Source of the DNA: Microcaldota archaeon
GTDB lineage: Archaea; Micrarchaeota; Micrarchaeia; Anstonellales; Bilamarchaeaceae
Reading direction: 5' to 3'
Length of the DNA stretch: 48,850 nucleotides
Assembly: GCA_016212505.1 (NCBI GenBank)
Contig: JACRGB010000017.1
Location: 1 to 48,850, forward strand
The translations under genes and the position numbers were made by a program. Positions 8,813 through 17,222 of the stretch are shown piece by piece. The notes under the pieces are model-generated. The model was given only the letters and a program-made list of their open reading frames with translations. It had not been told where the DNA came from and searched no databases. Every line of letters starts with the position of its first letter. The stretch's first letter is position 1.

Positions 8813-9427
8813 ATGAGCGGAAGAATACGATATCGATGCCGATCTTTTTCAGAACGATTCGGCAGAACAATTCTTCCTGTGGTCATATCTATTTCTTTTG
8901 GATGCGCCCCAATTCATGAAAAAATTGCAAGCAGCCTTCCAAAGGAAGATGTTTCTTCAGTCCAAGACAGAAATCGTAGAAAACAAAAGCAAGCAGACGT
9001 TGGTTTAGAATTAAATGCAGGATTAACAATTGCAACTGGAACCGTTTTATTAGATAGTTTATGCGCGAAGAAATTTGGGATTCTGAAGGGTTTGCAGAAT
9101 GGTGCAAACCAAAGAGCAGCTACGGAGAGTTTGCAAAATTCAACAGAAGCGTTAATTTACTCCATCAAAGTATTGGCTAGGTTAAATTCCATCAGGGCAG
9201 GGTACACGGTAAGTCAAAAATTAGCCGCAGTTTTAGGGACGCTACAGGCAAATTATTCTAAGATTCCTGAGATAAATAAAACGAATCCAACAGTTGTGGA
9301 AAGATATTTACAAGCAATTTCTGATTTGGGATTTTCGGCTATTGGGAAAGTACTTATCGATGGGATTAAAAATCTGAATATAGATGAGTTATATCAAAAA
9401 ATGTTTGATTGTGTATGTAGAAGGTGA
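8813..9427 (+). CDS. hypothetical protein, possible lipoprotein
   Basis: 204 residues with no family recognised. The N-terminus is basic (MSGRIRYRCRSFSERFGR), followed by a short hydrophobic stretch TILPVVISISFGC that resembles a lipobox ending at C31, so membrane anchoring is possible. The rest is mostly helical with a Lys/Arg/Gln patch near 50-60. The gene is first in a two-gene unit: the next start is 6 bases after its stop, preceded by GGTG. A TATA box 27 bases upstream supports this start. Confidence 0.7.
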   Translation: MSGRIRYRCRSFSERFGRTILPVVISISFGCAPIHEKIASSLPKEDVSSVQDRNRRKQKQADVGLELNAGLTIATGTVLLDSLCAKKFGILKGLQNGANQRAATESLQNSTEALIYSIKVLARLNSIRAGYTVSQKLAAVLGTLQANYSKIPEINKTNPTVVERYLQAISDLGFSAIGKVLIDGIKNLNIDELYQKMFDCVCRR

Positions 9428-9433
9428 AAACGT

Positions 9434-10279
9434 ATGGGCGAAGAACTATTAATAGAAAAAGCACCGCTTACCAAAGGGTTAATTTATGATGCAGTTAGGG
9501 AGGCACTAAAGATAAGCTCTCCGAAGATGCCGCAACCCATAGTTGCAGGCATACAAAAAACGGCGTCCGAATTCGCAATGGAAAAAGTTGCGCAGAACCA
9601 GGATTTCAAACCATATGTCTTTTCATTTCAAAGCCCGCGGGAAGCAGCCATGTTTTTAGCGGAATTTAAGAAAAAACTAGGGGAGAAATTGGAAGATGGG
9701 GTAAAGGTAGGGACTGGAAAGGATTTTGTCCAAGTCGGGGAGATGAATCTTTCAGTAAGCGGAAGCAAGCTTACGATTAAACCAGCATCTGTTGAAGCCC
9801 AGGAAAAAGTTTCTTATGCCAAAACAACTGAGGAAGAAGCCAGAACGATCCTGAGAAGAGCGTACGAAGCATCTTCTTCTAAGCCAGAGGGTGTCGAGCA
9901 ATTTTGTGATGCAAATGCAAAAACCATAATGGCAGTTTCGGATGGCCTTAAGGCGGGGGTAATGGCCATCGGTAATAGTCCGGGAACTCTCGTCTGGAGA
10001 ACAGCTATTGGCAATTTTTTAGATGCTTATGCAACAGTATTAAAACGAAAGGATGATTCTCCAGACATGACATTTAAGCCATTGGAGATACCAGTTCCAG
10101 ATAAACCATTACGACCTCAGTTCGTAGCTGCTTTTAATGAAGCTGCCAAAGGAGTTAGTATAAACGAAAAACAACCTGGCAGCATAGTAATTGGTGAGAA
10201 AAAAGAGTTCCCGCAGGGTATTGTCGTAAGCGTATATATACCCAAAGGAAAAATGGAGTTCAGCGAGTCGGAAAGATAG
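9434..10279 (+). CDS. hypothetical protein
   Basis: 281 residues, unrecognised. A helical N-terminal part (1-65) is followed by a mixed region and a central helical segment containing EEEARTILRRAYEASSS; the C-terminal end (IVIGEKKEFPQGIVVSVYIP) looks like beta strands. There is no signal peptide, no membrane segment and no Cys-rich motif. GGTG lies shortly before the ATG, as expected for an internal operon gene. It is probably co-expressed with, and may work with, the putative lipoprotein 6 bases upstream. Confidence 0.7.
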   Translation: MGEELLIEKAPLTKGLIYDAVREALKISSPKMPQPIVAGIQKTASEFAMEKVAQNQDFKPYVFSFQSPREAAMFLAEFKKKLGEKLEDGVKVGTGKDFVQVGEMNLSVSGSKLTIKPASVEAQEKVSYAKTTEEEARTILRRAYEASSSKPEGVEQFCDANAKTIMAVSDGLKAGVMAIGNSPGTLVWRTAIGNFLDAYATVLKRKDDSPDMTFKPLEIPVPDKPLRPQFVAAFNEAAKGVSINEKQPGSIVIGEKKEFPQGIVVSVYIPKGKMEFSESER

Positions 10280-10363
10280 CTAAAAAGGAAAAATTTGGAA
10301 AATTTTTCAGAATTGTAATGCCATTTCCAATACAATAAAAACCCTTTCCTGAAAAAGAACGTT

Positions 10364-12001
10364 ATGGAACAATTCACCGATTCAGAAAAATCCATGCTTA
10401 GCCCTTTTGTCAGTAATCTGGATAAGCCAGTTTTTGTACTAACTAACCTTCCTGAAGTAGTAAAAGGAGCAATGTTTTCTCGTTATAGCCGAAGTGCCAA
10501 AAGCCTCCGGCGCGTGCTGCTAGATGAATTCATGCTATCAGGCGAACTGGGAGTAGATGAAATGTTTGGTGGCAAGAGTGCATTGGCCCAGCAAGGCCAC
10601 AGCATGGTCCAGACAAAAAAAGCTGAAGAATTTTACGACCGGGTCCTTGTAGGATATGGGGATGATTCGGTTGCTGAGCTTGCCGGCGCACATATTGCAA
10701 TAGAAGATGTTTCGATACTTGCTACAAAAACGCTCGAGGACTCAAGGCTCGGCCTTTCACCGCTCGAAAAATCCACAAGATATGTTTATTTTGACAACAA
10801 ACGGAACGATAAATGGCTTTATTTAAGGGAGAAAACCTTAATGGCTAGTGAATTTGCAGAGCTTTACGAACAAACCTGCGACTTTGCTTTCCAGACGTAT
10901 GCGGATTTGATTCCAAAAGTCTCAAGCTACATCATGGAGCGAGAACCAAAAGATGAAGCGACATCGGATAGGGCATACAAATCAACAATACGGGCAAAAA
11001 CCTGTGACCTTCTGCGCGGGCTCCTTCCAGCGGCCACATTAACGAACATGGGGTTTTTTGGAGATGGGCGCGCTTACGAATATCTATTGACAAAACTATA
11101 CGCGGATGACTTGGCTGAAATGCGCGAGCTTGCACAATTAATGCAGGGTGAGCTTGGAAAAATAATTCCGTCTTTTGTCAAGAGGGCTAATGACAAATAC
11201 GGTCTCTCCATGCAGGGATATTTCAAAAAAATCCATGCGAGTATGGGGGAGTTTGCACAAAAATATCCAGGCCATTCGCACTCGGGCTCTCTTGAGGGAG
11301 AAGTTGTACTTGTTGAATACGATAAGGAGGCAGAGCGGAAAATAATTGCCGCTGCATTGTACCCTTATTTGGGAAAACCGATGAAAGAAATAAATGGGAT
11401 TGTTGCAAAGATGACTGATGGTGAGAAGCAAGCAATAATCAAGCATTACATTAACGATCGGGAAAACCGAAGGCACAAACCCGGCCGGGGTTTTGAGCAC
11501 GCTTATTACACTTTTGATGTCGTAGCAAATTATGGCGCATACCGTGATATGCACCGCCATCGGATCCTGACCCAGCAAAGGCAGCCCCTAAATCCGTATT
11601 TGGGCTACAAGCTTCCAAAAGAGCTTACAGAAGCAGGTTTTGATAAGGAATTCAAAGAGGTAATGCAGGTTACAAAAGATGCGTATGAGAAAATAGTTAA
11701 AAAACACAAGAAAGAAGCACAGTATGTTGTGCCTTTGGCGTATAACATAAGGTGGTACATGCAGTTCAGTTTACGAGAAGCATATCATATGCTTGAACTA
11801 AGAAGTTCAATGCAGGGCCACCAGGATTATCGCCACATTGCACAGGAAATGTTCAGGGGGATAGAACGCGTCCACCCTCATCTTGCATCAGGAATGAAAT
11901 TCATGGACATGAAGGAATACACACTTGAGAGGCTTGAAGCAGAAAAGCGAATAGATAAAAAAATGGAAGAGATAACGAAGAAGTATGCCACCAAAGAATA
12001 A
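10364..12001 (+). CDS. double-domain ThyX-like protein
   Basis: 545 residues, about twice the length of flavin-dependent thymidylate synthase ThyX, with two ThyX-like halves. In the second half the signature RHRxxSxNxxSxR appears as R398-H399-R400-ILTQQRQPL, with Thr in place of the Ser. The first half has a degenerate version, FSRYSRSAKSLRR (from residue 39). Canonical ThyX makes dTMP from dUMP using FAD, NADPH and methylenetetrahydrofolate. Whether this duplicated form still does so is uncertain; FolD at 19832 would supply the folate. It overlaps the next gene by 17 bases. AATAAAAA, about 26 bases before the ATG, is a weak TATA box. Confidence 0.85.
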   Translation: MEQFTDSEKSMLSPFVSNLDKPVFVLTNLPEVVKGAMFSRYSRSAKSLRRVLLDEFMLSGELGVDEMFGGKSALAQQGHSMVQTKKAEEFYDRVLVGYGDDSVAELAGAHIAIEDVSILATKTLEDSRLGLSPLEKSTRYVYFDNKRNDKWLYLREKTLMASEFAELYEQTCDFAFQTYADLIPKVSSYIMEREPKDEATSDRAYKSTIRAKTCDLLRGLLPAATLTNMGFFGDGRAYEYLLTKLYADDLAEMRELAQLMQGELGKIIPSFVKRANDKYGLSMQGYFKKIHASMGEFAQKYPGHSHSGSLEGEVVLVEYDKEAERKIIAAALYPYLGKPMKEINGIVAKMTDGEKQAIIKHYINDRENRRHKPGRGFEHAYYTFDVVANYGAYRDMHRHRILTQQRQPLNPYLGYKLPKELTEAGFDKEFKEVMQVTKDAYEKIVKKHKKEAQYVVPLAYNIRWYMQFSLREAYHMLELRSSMQGHQDYRHIAQEMFRGIERVHPHLASGMKFMDMKEYTLERLEAEKRIDKKMEEITKKYATKE

Positions 12002-13007
12002 GAATTGGGAAAAGAAAATTTACATTACTGGAGCAACTGGCAGACTTGGACGAGCAGTTTTTGCCTTAGTGGATGGAGCAATTCCTCTTGTCCGTTCTGC
12101 GTCCGGACTAAAAAATGAAATTGTAACTGATTTTTCAGAAGGACAATTGAAGCGAATACTCAATGATGCAGCGACAGTCATTCATCTGGCCGGATCTCTG
12201 GATATGCTAGATGAGCAAAAGATGCAGGAAACTAATGTAAATTTAACAAGAAAAATAGTGGATGCCGCACCAGATAGTTGCAGGATAGTTTTTGCAAGCT
12301 CAATTTCTGTTTATGGCAAGAAATGCGATGCATTTCTTGACTGTCTTGAAAGCTTAGGCTTTCAAGGACATGGGAAAAAACTTGCGGAAATTCCTGCAGA
12401 TGAAAAGACAAAAACAAATCCGGATAGAACTTACGCGAAAACAAAATATGTTGCGGAAAAGTTAGTTAGCACAAAACCAAAACACGTAATTCTCAGAATC
12501 GGAACCCTTTATGGGAAAGATTTTGCTGATTATTTTTACGTATTAAAGCAAATTGAAAAAGGAAAAATGAGAATTATTGGTGATGGGTCGAACCATGTGC
12601 CGTTTGTACATGTTGATGATGTGGCAAAAGCAATCGGCAATGCGGTTAGCAGTATTGGAGAAGGGGCAAAAGCACAAGGAATTTATGTGCTCGCAGGAGA
12701 GCCGATAACGCAAAAGGAAGTTTTGGAAATTGCTGCAAAAGAACTAAAGGTAAATGCGCCAACAAAAAAAATCAGTTTCAAAATAGCGCACACACTTGCA
12801 TCGGTTAATCAGACGATAGCACGAGTTCTTGGAAAAAAGCCGAAAATAACAAGCGAACACATTGCAATTCTTGGATCAGATAGAATTTTTGACTACACAA
12901 AAGCCAAAAAAGAACTCGGATTCAGAAACCGGCCGATAGCCCAAGGGATAAGGGAAATTGTTGAAGAGTATAGAAAAACCAAGGTCTGGTCACTTGCAGA
13001 CAAATGA
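11985..13007 (+). CDS. NAD-dependent epimerase/dehydratase (extended SDR)
   Basis: A 340-residue extended short-chain dehydrogenase. The NAD-binding motif GATGRLG is at 16-22, the active-site Ser lies in FASSISVYG (104-111 region), and the YxxxK pair is Y150 and K154 (YAKTK). VPFVHVDDVAKA and the C-terminal FDYTKAKKELGF segment are typical of nucleotide-sugar epimerases, so it probably acts on a nucleotide sugar for surface glycans; the substrate is not readable. It overlaps ThyX by 17 bases, implying translational coupling. Its 3' end overlaps the convergent CAP gene by 18 bases. Confidence 0.88.
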   Translation: MPPKNKNWEKKIYITGATGRLGRAVFALVDGAIPLVRSASGLKNEIVTDFSEGQLKRILNDAATVIHLAGSLDMLDEQKMQETNVNLTRKIVDAAPDSCRIVFASSISVYGKKCDAFLDCLESLGFQGHGKKLAEIPADEKTKTNPDRTYAKTKYVAEKLVSTKPKHVILRIGTLYGKDFADYFYVLKQIEKGKMRIIGDGSNHVPFVHVDDVAKAIGNAVSSIGEGAKAQGIYVLAGEPITQKEVLEIAAKELKVNAPTKKISFKIAHTLASVNQTIARVLGKKPKITSEHIAILGSDRIFDYTKAKKELGFRNRPIAQGIREIVEEYRKTKVWSLADK

Positions 13008-13787
13008 CCCCCCGTCCCGGGTGCAGTCATAAGGCTGGTAGCAGAAATATTCAGTTCCTTCATGGCAGCAATTTACACCAGTATACCCACAATCAGTGTA
13101 CTTGACAAAAACCTGCGTGAAGTAATAGCTGTTATTTATGAAATAAATGCCCATGCCACTATCAGTAAAATTAGGGAGGAGGATATTGGCACGATGCTCC
13201 GGGCTGTTCATCCAGCTGATCGCTGCAAGCTGGGCAAGTTCAGAGGTAGAATAATAGTGTGGCGAACAAATGGTCCCGTTCGGGTAAGTAAAGTAATAGG
13301 GATAGGCAGGTAGAAGTGCGAGATTTTCCCCTTCAACTTCAAAAGAAAGGTAATTATGGTGCTTTAGCCGCACATCGGCAAAATTGCCGTCAAAATCCTG
13401 GTGGGAAAAATAGTTGTTTATACCCATGTCCTTGCTGTGGTCCCTTCCGGTAGCGGAAATTATATCATCCCATTTAAGGCTACCAAGATCGTGGTTAGTC
13501 CTCTCTTGGTTAATCAGCTGAAAAGTCAGTTTTTCAAGCTCACCTATGTCTATGGTGATTGGCGATGCGCAGGCCGTGGTATCCAGATCAGGAGGAGTAG
13601 TATTTGCAAGGGACTGGGAAATCGGAGTTGTTGGCGGCGGTGGAACGATTGCTGCTTTTGGTACCGGGATAGAAGGGGCAGATCGTGAAGTCGAGGAAAT
13701 TTTTGGAAGGTTGTATTGGTATGCGACAAAATAAAACAACCCCAAGAGGACAAATAGTATGAATATTCCTTTTGCCGAGACTGCCAT
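12990..13787 (-). CDS. membrane-anchored CAP/SCP-domain protein
   Basis: 265 residues from the ATG at 13787; the codon before it is TTG. A hydrophobic segment at about 6-24 is a signal anchor, followed by a Pro/Ser-rich linker to about 75 and then a CAP (SCP/PR-1) domain: LTFQLINQERTNHDLGSLKW, H115 in GRDHSKDM, YFSHQDFDG, EGENLAL and SWMNSPEHRANIL. The tail has several Cys (CGYTGVNCC and onward), suggesting disulfides outside the cell. CAP proteins are secreted, with diverse binding roles. The divergent membrane protein at 13838 shares the same 50-base promoter gap. Confidence 0.88.
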   Translation of the reverse strand: MAVSAKGIFILFVLLGLFYFVAYQYNLPKISSTSRSAPSIPVPKAAIVPPPPTTPISQSLANTTPPDLDTTACASPITIDIGELEKLTFQLINQERTNHDLGSLKWDDIISATGRDHSKDMGINNYFSHQDFDGNFADVRLKHHNYLSFEVEGENLALLPAYPYYFTYPNGTICSPHYYSTSELAQLAAISWMNSPEHRANILLPNFTDSGMGIYFINNSYYFTQVFVKYTDCGYTGVNCCHEGTEYFCYQPYDCTRDGGSFVCK

Positions 13788-13805
13788 CAAAATAAAAGAA
13801 CTGCA

Positions 13806-13816
13806 TAATTAAAAAA
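13806..13816. promoter_or_regulatory. shared bidirectional TATA element
   Basis: TAATTAAAAAA lies 26-27 bases before the ATG at 13838 (+) and about 24 bases before the ATG at 13787 (-). It is the only A/T box in the 50-base gap, so it probably drives both divergent genes. Confidence 0.45.
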
Positions 13817-13837
13817 CTCAAATGTTAGTGTAAGTAC

Positions 13838-14596
13838 ATGAAAAGAATACTTATATTGGTGCTTATATGCGCCATTTCGTGGGCAGCACTTGACCAGAAG
13901 TATGAGCAAACATTTGACAATCAGGGACTATCGACTATTACAAAAAGCTTTGATATCTCGATATTTTCAGCGACCTTGAGCGATGATATGCTGAATTCCT
14001 TGGAAAATAATTGCAAACTTTCGCCAGGTTGCAGTTTTAACCGCTCAAGCAAGCAGATCAGCATAAGCGAAAAGTTAGGCCCAAAAGACGGATATTACCA
14101 GTTTTCTGCAGACTACGGGTTCCCTTTTACAACTTATACGATTAAGATAGACCGGATACCAAATGACCGCTTCAGCGCAGATGTAACCCGGATGATGGGG
14201 ATCGATGAAGGCTCATACCAGGCGACGGATCTAAATGAGGATAATAGCGGCACTGCAATGTTCCTTAAGAAATTCCGTGCAAATGCCACCTATAAGATCA
14301 GCAGCCCAATCGCAATAGATGAGGCAGCTGCCGGACCAGTTGCAGGTGAAATAAACGGGAATTCGGCTACCTTTGACCTTCTGCAACTGATGAACCAGAA
14401 GGGCCCGATAGTGTTGAAAGCGCACGAGCTTAACCTCACATACATAATCATACTAGCCGGAATAATAGCAGTTGGAGCGATTGCACTATCCTTCAAAAAA
14501 TCAGGAAAGAGCAGTATGGCAGAAAAGGAAGGCGAAAACGAAAAAGAAGAGGAAACGATAGAAGCTTCAAAGAAGAAAAAGAAAGCCAAGAAATAA
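13838..14596 (+). CDS. exported protein with C-terminal membrane anchor
   Basis: 252 residues. The N-terminus MKRILILVLICAISWAA is a signal peptide; an ectodomain of about 190 residues follows with two Cys (C48 and C54 region), suggesting a disulfide. YIIILAGIIAVGAIALSF near 205-222 is a membrane helix, and the cytoplasmic tail is first acidic, then ends in a run of Lys. This is a type I membrane topology with the bulk of the protein outside. No family is recognised. It may act with the divergent CAP protein, with which it shares a promoter region. Confidence 0.75.
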   Translation: MKRILILVLICAISWAALDQKYEQTFDNQGLSTITKSFDISIFSATLSDDMLNSLENNCKLSPGCSFNRSSKQISISEKLGPKDGYYQFSADYGFPFTTYTIKIDRIPNDRFSADVTRMMGIDEGSYQATDLNEDNSGTAMFLKKFRANATYKISSPIAIDEAAAGPVAGEINGNSATFDLLQLMNQKGPIVLKAHELNLTYIIILAGIIAVGAIALSFKKSGKSSMAEKEGENEKEEETIEASKKKKKAKK

Positions 14597-14664
14597 AAAC
14601 CAAATCGAGCAAGTTCTTTTTGCTATTTTACAATACTTAATACGATAAATACAATAAACAAAAG

Positions 14665-15714
14665 GTGGTTACTATCGCAGGCATTGTTGGTTATGGAGTT
14701 TATATCCCGATTTATAGAATACAGACTGCTGAGATCGCCCGCGTTTGGGGCGAAGATCGGGAAAGAATAGAAAACGGCCTTGGGATAAAGGAAAAGGCAG
14801 TGGGCGGAATTGATGAAGACACTACTACCATTGCTGTCGAGGCTGCGAAAAATGCGCTTAGCAGGGCGAAAATCGATCCCAAAAGGATAGGCGCAATGTA
14901 TGTCGGAAGCGAATCTCATCCTTATGCGGTCAAGCCAACCTCAACCATGGTTGCCGAAGCGCTTGGCGCAACGCCAAACCTTACTGCAGCAGACCTTGAA
15001 TTTGCATGCAAGGCAGGAACAGCAGGATTGCAGATGGTTCTTGCAATGGTTGATGCAAAAATGATCGAATACGGGATGGCTATAGGTTCGGATACCGCAC
15101 AAGGCAGGCCAGGAGACGCATTAGAATACTCAGCAGCATCTGGCGGAGCGGCATTTATTGCTGGCCAAAATAAGGAATCGCTTGCGGTAGTGGATTCGAC
15201 ATTTTCATTTACGACTGATACTCCTGATTTCTGGAGAAGGCAGCATGCAGATTATCCCTCACATGGAGGAAGGTTCACTGGAAAGCCAGCGTATTTTAGG
15301 CACATCATAGGCGCGACCTTGGGCTTGCTTGCAAAAACAGGAACTAAAATTAGCGACTATGATTATGTTGTTTTCCACCAGCCAAATGGAAAATTCCCAC
15401 TTGAAGCAGGGAAAAAACTTGGAGCTACCAGCGAACAACTGAAAACTGGCCTGCTTACACCAGTAGTTGGCAATACTTATTCAGGCGCTTCGCCACTTGG
15501 ACTTTGTGCGGTTCTTGATGAAGCAAAAGCAGGAAACAAAATTTTGGTTACTTCATTCGGTTCGGGAGCCGGAAGCGACTCATTTGCAATAACTGTTACT
15601 GATAAAATCGAATCAGCACGAAATAGTGCTCCAAAAACAAAAGATTACATAGCAAAGAAAAAGTACATTGACTACTCGACGTACATAAAATACAGGAGAA
15701 AAATAAAAGACTAA
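14665..15714 (+). CDS. hydroxymethylglutaryl-CoA synthase, archaeal type
   Basis: A 349-residue archaeal HMG-CoA synthase, which condenses acetyl-CoA with acetoacetyl-CoA at the entry to the mevalonate route for isoprenoid lipids. The acyl-carrying Cys is C115 ([11 protein letters not shown]), the acid/base Glu is in [13 protein letters not shown] (E83), and the His is H238 (VVFHQPNGK). The start is GTG at 14665, with AAAGGTG overlapping it. Archaea usually keep acetyl-CoA acetyltransferase and a DUF35 zinc-ribbon gene beside it; neither is here. It works in the same pathway as geranylgeranyl reductase at 7543. Confidence 0.93.
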   Translation: MVTIAGIVGYGVYIPIYRIQTAEIARVWGEDRERIENGLGIKEKAVGGIDEDTTTIAVEAAKNALSRAKIDPKRIGAMYVGSESHPYAVKPTSTMVAEALGATPNLTAADLEFACKAGTAGLQMVLAMVDAKMIEYGMAIGSDTAQGRPGDALEYSAASGGAAFIAGQNKESLAVVDSTFSFTTDTPDFWRRQHADYPSHGGRFTGKPAYFRHIIGATLGLLAKTGTKISDYDYVVFHQPNGKFPLEAGKKLGATSEQLKTGLLTPVVGNTYSGASPLGLCAVLDEAKAGNKILVTSFGSGAGSDSFAITVTDKIESARNSAPKTKDYIAKKKYIDYSTYIKYRRKIKD

Positions 15715-15731
15715 ACTAACGAACAAAAAAA

Positions 15732-17216
15732 TCAGTTATGCTTTTTCATTAGGTCAGTTACCGTCCAATCCTGAAGACGATTGGCAAGTTCTCCAAATAG
15801 TGATGTTGAAGGCTTTGTCACTGACATTGCAGAATAAGCGTCAACCCATTCGAATTTACTTGGATCATAAATTGCAATTATGACATTGTATGGCCCGGCA
15901 GGAATTGACCCTTTCTTGAATTTATAGCTAAATTTTCCTGAAGAATCTGTTTTGTTAGTTATGGGTTTGACCTTGGATCTCATAGAAGAAAAAAGATCAC
16001 CTCGTTTATAAGTTTCATAATCCTTCAAAGGCACAACATATATTACCACATTCTGATTTTTCGGATAATTAGCACCGTTTAGGATTATGTCTTCATCGGT
16101 AGTGAAAGTGTATTTCGTAGTCCCGCTTAAATCGGAAGTTTTGATGCTTGCATTGAAGAATTTTTTTATTCCTTCAAATGTTGCTCTTGCGACAACTCTT
16201 TTTGCTTCAAGGTTATCATAGGCAAGCACATTTTGTATATCATTATAGTTAGTATGGAAACCAACTTCCACTAGTGCTGCGGGCATTTTTGTTCCTGAAA
16301 TGACTCCGGGGTTCTTTTGAAACAAAGAACAGGTTCGGGCGTCCACAGCTTTGTTAGGGTCATTAGGCCAGGAGGGGATCTTCTCATTTAAAGCAGTTGA
16401 AATTTGATTATGCAAAGATTCAGCAAGGAATTTTTTCGATAAAGCAAGTGAATTAAATTTCGCATTTTTATCATAAGGACATGCTCCAGTTATCTTATCA
16501 GTAGCAGAGGACCAGCCAGTAACAGTGCCGGTCGCATGGGGGTCTGGTGCATTAGAATGATATGAAATGAAAACATAGTCTCTGGATTTTTCCTTATCAT
16601 ATATGGTGTTTGCAAATTTCCAGCGTATGTCATAATCATAAGGGCTGCTTCCTGCATCTGGCTTTTTTGAACAACCGGAAAAAGCTGGCTTTAACATATA
16701 ACATAAATAGGTGGTTGCACTGTTCCTCCAGTCATTGCCAACATTAGGCTTACGTACCATTGAAAGCATTTGGTCTAAAGAGTAGGATAAGTCCCTGGTA
16801 GAATTGACAGAAAAATCATTATGGATCTCATCATAAAGTGCACGAGCGAAGAACGCACTACCTTCGGGCTCTACATAATCATCAGGATCCCTTGGAACCC
16901 CGCCTTTTCCAGAAACCTTAAGGTATTTGCCACATTCGACCGATTCAACGGTTCCTTGGAGTAATTTTGGCACATTGATGCAGCTTCTTCCGCTTACTAT
17001 TGAAGCACCGGAAGTAGGCCCATATTGCACAAATTTATTACTTGAGAGATTCGCACCTTGGGGGTCTAAATTACCATAAAGGGCATGGCCAGGGTCAATT
17101 ATAACCCCTATATGCTTCTTTTTGGATTCCCACGGGTCTTTTGCATAGAGTAGATTAGAAAACAATAAAATTGAGAAAACGAGAACGGTTAAATGAAATA
17201 TTGTTTTGTTTTTCAT
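15732..17216 (-). CDS. secreted N-acetylmuramoyl-L-alanine amidase-like protein
   Basis: A 494-residue secreted protein with a signal peptide at about 1-25. The amidase_3 domain shows the zinc ligands and catalytic Glu of that family: H44 (IIDPGHALYG), E117 or E119 (YVEPEGSAFF), H220 (VFISYHSN) and E317 (ALVEVGFHTN). The family cuts the amide bond between MurNAc and the stem peptide of bacterial peptidoglycan. A beta-sandwich-like C-terminal module follows (IYVVPLKDYETYKRG onward). It lies 6 bases after its longer paralogue, with which it shares both modules; the two form a tandem duplication. An archaeon has no murein of its own, so the target is probably bacterial. Confidence 0.88.
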   Translation of the reverse strand: MKNKTIFHLTVLVFSILLFSNLLYAKDPWESKKKHIGVIIDPGHALYGNLDPQGANLSSNKFVQYGPTSGASIVSGRSCINVPKLLQGTVESVECGKYLKVSGKGGVPRDPDDYVEPEGSAFFARALYDEIHNDFSVNSTRDLSYSLDQMLSMVRKPNVGNDWRNSATTYLCYMLKPAFSGCSKKPDAGSSPYDYDIRWKFANTIYDKEKSRDYVFISYHSNAPDPHATGTVTGWSSATDKITGACPYDKNAKFNSLALSKKFLAESLHNQISTALNEKIPSWPNDPNKAVDARTCSLFQKNPGVISGTKMPAALVEVGFHTNYNDIQNVLAYDNLEAKRVVARATFEGIKKFFNASIKTSDLSGTTKYTFTTDEDIILNGANYPKNQNVVIYVVPLKDYETYKRGDLFSSMRSKVKPITNKTDSSGKFSYKFKKGSIPAGPYNVIIAIYDPSKFEWVDAYSAMSVTKPSTSLFGELANRLQDWTVTDLMKKHN

Positions 17217-17222
17217 AACAAA

